A stretch of 64,000 nt of DNA from Tetragonia tetragonoides (Eukaryota; Streptophyta; Magnoliopsida; Caryophyllales; Aizoaceae). The notes beneath the pieces are model-generated. The model saw only the letters and a list, made by a program, of their open reading frames with translations, was not told where the DNA came from and made no database searches. Positions within the stretch are counted from its first letter, which is position 1. Each line of letters starts with the position of its first letter. The position numbers were made by a program, and so were the translations under genes. The stretch spans positions 15,951,307 through 16,015,306 of the forward strand of contig CM076139.1 in the NCBI GenBank assembly GCA_038025085.1. The letters are read 5' to 3'. Below are positions 46,301 through 58,300 of the stretch, one piece after another.

Positions 46301-49300
46301 TCACTTCCAGCTGATAAAAGCTGTTACTGTTTCCTACAAAGATGGCAACCCCCATGATTTCCCAGGCAGAAAGTTCTTCCAGGAACTTCCATGTTAAACA
46401 AACTGGGCTAAGTTTTGTGCTTTTGATCAGACTGAATGTCACCTTCCATCAATACATAATCCGACAAGTATACAGCAATTATAAGTGGAATCAAATGCAA
46501 TATACTTTTCTTACAAGCTTCCCAGATGATTATTATTATTATTATCATTCTAATAGATAAGAACCCCAGATTAATATTTTTATCCATGGGCCATAAGCAA
46601 ATTGGCTGAATATTCTGGAAGCACTTGCTTGGAGTATTTAGATGTCATATATATAAAAGTAAAAAAATTTCATGCTCAAGTTTCCAAATTTGTGACTTGA
46701 CTTCTTTTTTCCCTTTTCCATGATTAACCTTCAAAAGAAAAGTGCTTTGATTGTTGTAGAGCAGACAGCAATGTTCTGTTTTTTGAGAGCAATGTTCTGT
46801 TTTTTGAGAGCAATGTTCTACTTTGAAATAATATCTCTACGAATACAGTAAATTTTCAAATTTCAATGAAAATGTAATCTACAATTGTCAGCACAGTTCA
46901 TTTTGCACCAAGTAAGCATGCACTGCAAACTAAATACAGTAAGAAAAAAGAAAACTTTTACATTCTATCCCTGTTAAATATGAAAGACACATCTGTACAC
47001 CTTTTTGGCAAAAGCAGCAACTTTCGCCAGTTAGAAAAAACTAAAACGAAAATGTCGCAGAAAAACAGTCACACTGAAAACTTAATAAGAATAAGAAATA
47101 GCCATAGCATACCCGTTCTAATGAAGAGAAAAGAAGCATATGAGCCAAAAATCACTGTATATGCAAGCTGGGTACCTGTATCCAATCACAGTTGCACATC
47201 AGTGAAAATTGAGTTCAGGGGGGTAGTGAAGCATCACATGACAAAGAGACAAGATTGAATGTATCCAATGAGAGGCGCTAATAATCAATTGACAAAATTA
47301 ATCAGCTGAAAACAATGAAAGAGAAAGAGACAATGCCAAAGATGCCACATACAGACTCATGAGTAACTGCATGAGAAAATTCTCATAAGATATGTTCAGG
47401 GTAGAGAATTTATGTCCCTGAGTTGATTACAACAGCATAAAGCTTGAAGCCAATTACTAAACCAGTTGATGAAATGTTGAATGATAAAACATTCAAAGTT
47501 TCAAACTACAATGTTGGAACAACGGGAAGTCGGAGACTATTCTTTTTAGAATTTTCAGATCAGACTATTCTGTTTAGTTTGCAGACCTCCCGGGCTCAAT
47601 AATTTATTTTACCTCAGAAGGTGATAAAGGTCATTGACTTTGTAGAGTGTTTATCTGGATAGGTAATGCCACTGGTACAAAAGAAGGTCCGGTATCATGG
47701 GAACAGATGTGTTTGCTAAAACCAGCAGCCTGTTTGAACATTTTAGAGCTACACTTGGAATGTGGCTGCTACAGCTAAAATTTTGTGCGCTTTGAGCACA
47801 AAATAAAGATAAATTGTGGATTCAGTGGGTCCATATCTACTATATTAACCATCCGCATTTGACAACTACGGTTATACCTCAGCAAGCTACCTAGAGGCTT
47901 AGGAAGATCTGCCACGTCAGAGAGCAAATGAGCACTATTGACATCGTATTGTTGAGCACAGAGAAGTTTGTGTTTAAGCAAGTGTACCGCCATGTCAGAA
48001 GAGTGGGTTTTGCAAGGGTTATTGAAAGAAATAGGTGTTTAATAATGCAGGGTTGCCAGAATATGTTTTTTTTTTTACTATGGATGGTCTTGCAAGGCTC
48101 TGTACAACTGACAGATTGATTCAATGGAGCTTGGCTTGTAATCCTGTTTGCATGTTGTGTGATATGCAAAATCAAACCTCAAACCATTTATTTTCCGAAT
48201 GTAGCTTCTCTGCTCAGATATGGAGATGCTTGTTTGATTGGTTGGGGGTGCACAGGAATGTGGGGGATTGGCTTCTTCAATGGAAGCGCGTGGTTGATTT
48301 CAAGAAAGGAAGGAAATCAAAGGATATCATTTACCAGGCTGTCTTAGCAACTACTGTAAATACAGTTTGGCTTGAAAGGAAGGCAAGGTTATTCAAGAAG
48401 TAAACATCCACTGCTGAGTCCTTCATCAAGAGTATTAATTTCCAGGTTGTTTGTAGGTGTCAATAGTGAGGAAGTGCCATGAATTTACGCAGCGGCTTGA
48501 ATAAATTTGCATAGGGATTAAACTTGCAGGCTTTGTGTTTTAGTTTACTATTAAGCTAACCACGTGATCGTGGTGGTGCAAAAGTCTCTTCCCCGCAGAT
48601 ATGCTTGTATGTTACCCTATGATACTGGTTTAGGCACCTTAATTAGTGTATTGCTTTGGAGAGTTCAGATTTGTTCTACATTCCCACAAAATTAATTTCA
48701 GTTCAACATCTTGGTACCCTCTTTTTTAACAACAAAAACGAGCATGCGCAAAGGTAGAGATAAAGAGTTCAAAAAAAAGCGAACCAGCACTAAAGAGTAG
48801 AATTTTATGTTTCCCAAACCCAAGACAATTCGCAACAAGAATTGTCTTGACCAGAATCCAGATGGATTCTTTCTGTAACATCTGCAAGTGCAAGTATTCA
48901 TGAAGTAACGACCACTTAGAACTGGTGCATGGCATAGTTTTATATCACATATTGAAGGCTCATTCTTTAGTCACCAGCGGACTGATTTCCATCTTTGCTT
49001 CAATAGTTCGATGTGTTGGATTGTCTTGCAGCTGTTTGGTATTAGTTTGGTTACTCAAGGGACATCTTGGCACATTTCTTAGGAATCATTTTTGTACTTC
49101 AGATGAAAGCTTCACTCACCCCACACCCATCTTAGATCTCACTCTATCCCCTCCCCTAAAAGAGGGAGGTAAAACGGAGAGGAGAATGAAGAAATATTAT
49201 CATCCATTATTTTGCATGAAGGGTGACTTTAACCAACCATACAACAGCTAAAATGAAGTCAATGAAAATTGTGACACCTGTCTTCCTAACATTTTGGACC

Positions 49301-52300
49301 TATCCAAATTCTACGTCATGTAAATTGAGTAAAATGAAGTATATACCAACAGCCATAGAAGCTTTAAGAAGGCTGTAGTTCTTCTTGGTGTAGAACTCCA
49401 GTAGATGGTTCAAGTGCGCTGCATTAGGAATAAAAAGAAGCAACAAATAGATCAGAACAAGGAAAAAACTTAAAAAATTAATTATTCCAAATATGAATGG
49501 ATAAGCATCCAAAAATGCAAGGATATATCAATAGTATCACTGTATGAGCCACATAAACAAGAAGACTGCACAAAAGCTGGTCAATGTCAAGAGTCTGAGC
49601 TAAACAGGTTGGTAATGAAATTTGACTGAGACTGCACATAACCATGTTTAAAACAATGTGCGGGAAGAAAATAATAGACAGAATTTTGGCTATGGCTGAA
49701 TGCTGATACCTATAGAAATTACTTTAAGTGGGCAGTAGGCATGATCCATGATGCAATTTTCACAAATTGGATGCATGTTAGCTTTAAAGATTCAGAAATA
49801 CGGTGATATTGCATGTCAAAAATAAAAACAAAAACATGACAATATTCAAGCAAAACCAAAGAAAAGGCACTGCAATGGAACTAGACCTTCCGTAGAAAAA
49901 CAAAAACAAAGGAACTAGACCGTGCCAACAATTACACCAGGCAAAACTAAACCGGAATTGCTTACTCGAACCGGATAACCCAAAAACAGACCTGATTTAA
50001 ACCCAATACCAGCAATCCCATCTTGACCCCGGAACTAAAAATGATAAGAATCAAAACCGGCCTGAATTTATGATGATCCAATGAAGACTCGTACCCAATT
50101 TTGACAAAAGGCGAGCATAACCTGGACCGCTTATAACCCAAGCGAACACAATCCAAACCAGTATGACCCAACCTGAACACAGCTTGAACCTATTATGACC
50201 CGAATTCAACCAAACAGAAACCCAACCTAACCCGCTCATTGACCGGAAATGTCCAGAACCTTTTCTTCATTTTGGTTATTTGTATTTTTGCCTATAATTA
50301 ATTCAATTTTTCTATTTGTTTTGATTTTCTTAATCACAAGAAATACAATTAATTGGTATCAACGCTTCCTTGGTGTGTTATTTTCCACTAAACTGAACTT
50401 AACTAACCTGAATAGTAATATCTGAGAGAAAAGTATGTCACTGAACTAATACTGAACTGAATTCTACTAAACCGAACCGATTCTAAAATAAGCGGAAAAG
50501 AACACACCTCTCCTTATTAAGGGCAGGACAAAGATAATAGAACTAAAATGATAAAGGCAGGACAAACATTATGGAAAACCATGTTGGTTGATATCACCTT
50601 GCACAGAAGAGGAGGCCTTAATTTAATTCTGAAGCTATGCCACAAATAATTCTGTTTTGAAAGCTTTATGTAAATTATGTTTGTGCTTTGGCCTAACCTG
50701 CTGCATATATGCTCCTTGAGCGCTTGATTGATGCACTCACTTAGTCACTTTTGATTGTATCGCTGGCCTCTATACTTCTGGTTCAGTAAAGGCTACCCTT
50801 TATCTAAAAAATATAACCTCATCACATTAACAGACAAGTGACGTACAAGACTCCATTATCTTTCACTAAGGACATTCCCCTGGACATAGCACAAGAAGCT
50901 ATAGGATCAACAAGTCAAGATCAGAAACAAATTGGAAAATATCATGAATAACAACACACGCAACTTAGCTGACATTGAAAATTGGCATATTGTCAAATAA
51001 TTACCCAGTGGCGAATCCAGAAAAATGTTATAGATCCTCTAGTAAAAGTGGAGTCACCTTTTTAGAGCAAGTGGGGAAAATTTATAGGTAATTAATGTCC
51101 ACAATTTCCAGTGGAGCCAAAAGCTTTTCTACTTTTTCGCTTCAGAATGTAATGAACTAAAGCAAAATGGCTCATAAAACTGTCGTCACTTCTTATTTAT
51201 TGTGAAGTTGCCGATGGTCGTCGCACTTCGGATCTCGGGTCAAACGGAAACAGCCTCTCTGTGAGACTCTCACAGGGGTAAGACTGCGTACAACCGACCC
51301 CACCTTACCCTGCCTAGGCAGGAGCCTCTTTGGAGGCACTGGGGTAATGTTAATGTTAATGTATTAATTTTATATTTTCAAAGAGGAACTTCAGTTTTTT
51401 TTTTTTTTTTTTTCCCAAGTGGAGTCAATTGAACACTCAACCCATTGAGTGCATCCGTCACTGTTAAATTACCACGATTACTATATATTCCAATTATTAA
51501 AAATGGATATGGTAGAAATGTAAATATCGAATTTGAAATATTAATTTCTGGTTTCAACTTACATTAAACCTTAATCCAAACAAGATGAAATACTCTAATA
51601 TTTCAGTTCCACATAAAAACATAAATATATTTCAAGTTAGAATATAATTGAACTTTACATTACAAATTGAAGTTCTCATTTCATGCACCATAAGGTGATT
51701 ATGGTCCATATGACTAATCCATCATACCATATGAATTTGATCTAGTATTAACGAAGTTCCAAATATGATTCTACTACTTAATCTCATGATATGGTGAATA
51801 ACTTTTAGTTTACATCACTTTCAAATCATTTCGTAATTAATTGAATATATAAGAACAGTAAAAAGTAATGAGTAAGATTTAATAATTTATTCATATATGT
51901 ACATTAGTCCTCAAATTTAGAGCGATAATTTCATTATGTCAAACAAATCTCAAATACTATGATATCAATTGAATATGTACATTTTAAATATATTAAAAGA
52001 GGTGTATATTATACTTTTACTAAATAGCGGGGGTCCAGTTTGAGTAAGCCCACAAGACCGGAAGTTAACAGCCAGTCAAACCACAAGTGCCCCCCTAAGG
52101 GGGCTGGAGCTAGTGACCTCTGGATTACATATCAGAGTTCTTACATGTTTAGCTACCCACTCCGGGTTTACAACAGCCAGGTATAGATACTAAAACAACA
52201 AAAAGGTCCGGGGAGATATAGTCATATAGAAGTAAACAGCCTTGCCCCTGACAAGTAGAGAGATCGTTTCCGGTAGACCCACAAAAAAAAAATAAATTTG

Positions 52301-55300
52301 AAACAGTTTTTTGGAAATAATAAGCAAATAAATTTATATATAAAAAAACAAACAGAGAAATTAACCAATAATCACATAAAAGAAGGTAAGTAAATAGATA
52401 GACAAAAGCAGCAAAAGGAAAGGGGATTCCTAAGAGTCTAAAAAATGGAACAAATAACAAAATCAAAGATATGCAAATGCAAAAGGTGATGTACAAAACC
52501 ATAAAAAACAAAAATAAAAAAGAAACAAAAACAATTATTTTTACTGAACGAAGGAAAAAGGAATCACAAAGTAAGAGGACAAGGAGTCCTCTAAAGAGAC
52601 TATAAATTACAAATCACCCGAATTACGTTGAACGTCGTTGAGAGGCACCCCTCTAAAAGTCCAGCGGCTACAAAGGAAGAGAGTTCTCTATATAGGGTCC
52701 TCATTATCCTAACTCACCAAAGTTTTTTAATTATGTTTCGTGTCCTTGATAAACTCTAGGTAGGCCAAATCCTGCTCTATCACGGTATCACCTCCCCCCA
52801 AAGCTCCTTAGGTCTTCCTATTCTTCTCTTACAATCCCTAACGTACAAGGTACAAACTCTAGGTAGAACTTACCTTTCAGTTTGTACCCACTCCATAACT
52901 TTCCTCCGTAATGTCTAAGTCTTCTCAATGGCTATGAATGGTTGAAACTTAAATCAGATTTTGATCTAACATGAATGATAGATATTCTATCCGAGTTGTA
53001 AGCAACATTATTAAATTAAATAGACCCAATCTTAAGCCAAACCCAAACTCGAATAACCAACAATCCAACTATGAATCCAAATTCCGAAACCACACGAAGT
53101 AATACATGCCCAGTACAAAAACCCGATGATCCGTATACGAACAGATATGATATTATCCTGCTAAATTTAGCCGAACCGATATGACCTGAAGCAACATAAA
53201 CCTGAGTATAAACCCAACCTAAACCAGAATCGAATATAAAATTGTCCTGATTGATCAAATCTATTGAGCCGTTTGCCTGTTCCATTGACGATATTGGGCC
53301 TAACTTTATAACTTAAAGAGATTGTCTCAACAAGATATGCTTTAGTGTTACACCAAAATATAAAACTGGAATTTGGAAAGAGAAAAATCAACTAGGCCAT
53401 AACCTTTCAACAAACTCACTTTACTTACCCAAGCTAAAGAAGACAGGGCAGAGAAGAACAACACTTTGTGGTTTGAATCCTCCACATAGAAGTAAAGGTA
53501 TCATACAAGCCCTGAATACCAATTCCTCAGTAAGTGGTGCCTGTTTAATCACATCAGAAACTGACCCATGAGAATACGTAAACAGTAACATTTTGAAGAT
53601 AGTAGGTACACATGACAAAAAACAACAAGCACACAGATGAGGTGAAAACACAACGGAAACTATAAGAACTGACATTAGGCTTAGTACAACAGAGCTCATT
53701 ATATGTGCATGCTGCATCATATTTCGGTTTAGACTTCATAAAAGCAGTATCAAACTTATAAATGACAATCAAATATGCTCCAATCATTAAAATGAAGAAA
53801 AATGTATGGCTTCGGAATATTAAATTGCTTTTCATCACAGGCATATGCTCTGCTCATATACACAGAAAATAAAAATATTAATAATAATAAAATTTTTGAT
53901 TCAGAAAAAAAAAAGGGCGGAGAAGAGGAAGTTTGATCATGTAAAATATTCCACCTCTTTCCCAGTAGCAAATGGCTTGTTGCAGGCATGAGAAGAGTCT
54001 AGCGGGTGATTAAAGGCATGGTAATGGACTAATGGGTTTAACTTTAAGGAGAAGCATAAACAAGGCCAGGCTTTTAACGACTCCCAAACTATTTCTTGGT
54101 CGCAAAAACTCATACAAGACAGTTTGCTGTGGAACCTTCGTTACATTTTGAACAAAAAATGTTACTTTTTGGGACTAAGAAGTGTTACTTTAATTTTACA
54201 CATGGCCGTCCAGCAAAAAATGTTACCTTTAGAATAAAAAGTATTACTTTTGACCGTCTTACCGTGAAACAAAACCAACTGTTTCTTGGTATATTTGAAA
54301 AGAATTAAGTATAAATAGAAGGTCTTCAAGGGTAATAAGGAAATATGGTTCAAAGAGGTTGAGAGAACCTTGAAGGTTTAAGCTTTCTTTTGGACTGTTG
54401 TCCTTAACAAAGCTAACACCAACAACATGGAGCAAAGGCAAGGGTCTCATAAAGCAACCTCCAAGATGTTTGCATGCTGAGCTACAGGAGTGAAAAGAGA
54501 ACAGTGCATCTTTCTTTCATTGTCCTTTCTCGTGTACGTGGTTTGTTTGGTCTCTTTATGCCATTGGGTGTGCTTAATCTAATGAATATATTTCAGGTCA
54601 GATTTTCCACAAGTGCGCACTTTTTATGATCTGGTTCATTTGCAACAACTAATCTAAAGGATTTTAGGGTTCAGTTCCTCTCGGAAACACTACTTTGGGA
54701 TCAAGTGGTCTGTTTGCTTGCTTTGGGTTTTTTTCTAAGAGTCTTTCAAAAAGTTTCTTAGAAAGATTTACAGAGAGGTTGGAAGGCTTTATTATACTGA
54801 TAGTCATGCTTGAGGAATCCTTTTCCACTTTTGAACTTTTGCCAGTTTTAAATATATTTTTCATATTCAAGGGGAAAGAATGTCCAAACACGACAAAGTA
54901 TATTGATGACTATGAAAGTTTCAACAGATGGAAACGACAAGAAGAAACATACCACAACAAGATTACGCCAAGCTGTAATGTTGGAAGAAACTGATATCAT
55001 CGTGTCACATATCTTGTCAAGTGCAGTATAGATACAGTTGAGTGAAAGCCCTTCTCGACCATTTTGATGCCACAAATCCGACAATAATATACACTTACGT
55101 ACCAGTGATTCCCCATACATAAGGGAAGTCAGAGAAAATGGAAAGACCACAGCGCGACACTGTTTCATAAATAAAATTGCAATGGAGCAGGCAAAGTTAT
55201 CAGTCACCATTTCCTTATCTGAAGAGAATCAATTTGCGTACTATGATAACCGTATACTCTAATCATCCAGCCCTCCAAAAACCGTTTCCCAATTAGATAT

Positions 55301-58300
55301 ATGGAAGTAATCAGCCAACCAGATATACTTACGATATGGTCAACTCGAATACCATAAATTGTTAATAGATACGAGATTTTCCAGCTCTGAATCTACAAAA
55401 GCAGGAAAATATCAACTTTACACTGTCAGCACTATAAAGAAAGAGCTAAAGTACAGAGCGAACAAATGATATGCATACTGAGCAGAAAGGGGTGGGGAGA
55501 TTACAGAGATGCAGATATTTACGATAAAAGAAGTTCACAGCAAAACTGGACAGAAAGGACTTATTCTGACAAAGGAGGTCCAGCCCAAAAATAAGTACAT
55601 ACTTTTACCGGAAATTCAGTGAGAAACATAGTATATGAACACTGTCAAGGACATTCTACATTGCATTCATATACATATAGAAATATATACTTCCTTCTCA
55701 AATATTCACAGTTAGAGATGGCACAAGGCAGAAGTTAAAAGTTTGTGCATGATGAGTCAAGATTGAGAGACAAAGCCTACATCTTCAACTCCAAAAGAAC
55801 TCTGTAAGGCATCTTATCAATACTTGCACATCAATTTGATAGTGTCAAAAATCTAAAAGGACATTGACTTCTCCATACTATCTGTCCTTCTTCAGGAGCA
55901 GCGGGTTACCCAAGATAGTTAGTTTGATTAGTGCTAGGCATTTGGATTGTGTGGACTCTCATATCGTTCAAAAACAACGTAAGAAATGCCATGTCCCCAT
56001 CCAATTATGCCTTACAGTGCAAGCTCAAGCACTTCATCGAGGAAGAAATCTAATAGAAAATAAATAGCAACTATGGTGAGGTTGATTGCAGTCTAAAGAT
56101 GTACTGTATAGGGTATAAAACATGTAGTCATATCTGGAACTCGATGATATGCTTACTGGAACAGCAGGCCACAAATAGGTGTTGTTTTATTTCAACAACA
56201 TATTACTCGAACGCAAGTCTAACATGGTGTCCCCAGCACCAAGGTTCAAACACTGTGTTTCGGTGTCCAATCAAGAGTGTTAGTAACACCATTGACAAGT
56301 TCCTCTCTCATCATTCAAAGTCCCAAAACTTCATAAACTGTGCTTAACCCAGAAACCTCAATAAACACCCACCTCAAAAAGAAATACCAAGATAAATAAA
56401 TAGCCTCCATCACCTATTCACCTCAATAAACACCCACCTCAAAAAGAAACCCCGAAAACTTTCTACACTCAAATGATAAACCCACAAAAATACTTCTTCA
56501 CTTCGAAGATCCTATCTTTATCAGCCACGGCGATAATGTTCAAACATCCATTTCACACAAATGAACTGCTAATTATATCAAGGATTCGTTTCTATATATC
56601 ACTTTTGTTGATCTCCACCACCATCTTCTCTTGGGAACCCCTTCATGCTAGAGTATCATCAAAATCCAAACAGAGATAGTCTAGTCTATTCGATGAGTAA
56701 CTTGTCTAACAGAGATTGAAGGATTTATGTCCTGGTTGTCGGCCAAGGTGCAAAGATAGTTTCGGGATAAAATTAAAGATATAGTTAACTGATCGTTTAG
56801 TAGTTTGCATCCATTGATATTGAATCAGGCACGCATCAAGAGGGAAGATGATTCACATGTTTGTGTGTTTATTACCCATTAACTTTCTTGTTAGTTGTCT
56901 TCCGCTTTAATTTTTTAGATAAGAAAAACTTTATTAATCAAATGTTAAGAATACAAAAAGATATAGGAGGATGAGGCATCCTCAATAACAAAAAATGAAA
57001 GTAACTAAACATCTCGCCAATGGCGCTGTACTATAGTGAGCGGCACACCCTTAAAGGCCCCCGCCGCCTTAGCCCAAAGATGCCAAGTAAACTATGTGAT
57101 CCCAAATATTATCAATAGTCTTAGCCTCGGAAAAGATCCTCGAGTTCCTCTCCAACCAAATGCACCAAAGTATAGCCATGCAAGCACACCTCCACAACAA
57201 GCGCCCCTCCTTGTCTCTCCTCATCGCAACAAACCGTAACTGCAAGAAACCGCCCACTGTGGTTGGGCACAAGTTGTCTTCCGTAAATGATTAGATTATT
57301 GCAACTAGACCTAACACAGCAATAAACGCATTGGAATACAATAGTACTTTGTTTGTTGATAGGATCAGTATTGCGAGAGTTGTAGTTATTGTAGGACTAC
57401 TGAAGCATTTGAAGTCTCAAAGATTACAACATTCAATACAAAATAACTTACTCTAATATTGAACAAAAAACAAAATTACATTAAGTAAGTTGCACAGCAT
57501 GCTCTAGCCTGTTGACATTCCCCAAAGTCTTTTTCTCTTTTGTTGTATTGTGTTGCATCAATAAAAGGGCAGCAGAACTAGCAGTAGTAGTCCCTTTATA
57601 TTTCATCTACCTCTCTCTCTCTCTCTCTCGTGCTCTGCCATTCGCACTCCCATTCTAAATCAATTACTCAAAGATGGCAAAAAAATGCCGTGAACCCAGT
57701 TGCCAATCTCATCTCCACGCCAAATCCAAGTCCAAGTCCAAGTCATGTCACAACAATAACACTCAAAAACACAAGTCCTTTAAGAAAAATATCCAACAAA
57801 AACAAAAGTCCACAGGTGATGACGTGAATGAGGAGTAGAAGAAGTAGAAGCTCATGATTTTCATTTGCAACAACTATTTTTTGGTGAGAAACATGTCGCC
57901 GTTATTGCAAATGAATATCATGAGCTTTTACTTCTTCATGCACCTCATTCATGTTATCATCAGTGGACTTTTGTTTTAGTGGGATATTATCCTTAAAGGA
58001 CTTATGTTTTTTAGTGGTATTGTTGTGAGATGACTTGGACTTGGAATTGGGTGTGGACATGAGATTGACAATAGGATTCCCAGCATTTTTTGCCATCTTT
58101 GAGTAATTGATTTAGAATGGGAGTGTGAATGGCAGACTACAAGAGAGAGAGGTAGATGAAATACAGAGGGACTGCTAGTCTGCTACTGATGCAACGCCAT
58201 ACAACAAAAGAGAAAAGACTTTGGGGAATGTCAACAGACTAGAGCATGCTGGGCATCTTACTTATTATGCTGAGTAATTTCGTTTTTTGTTCTATCTTAA

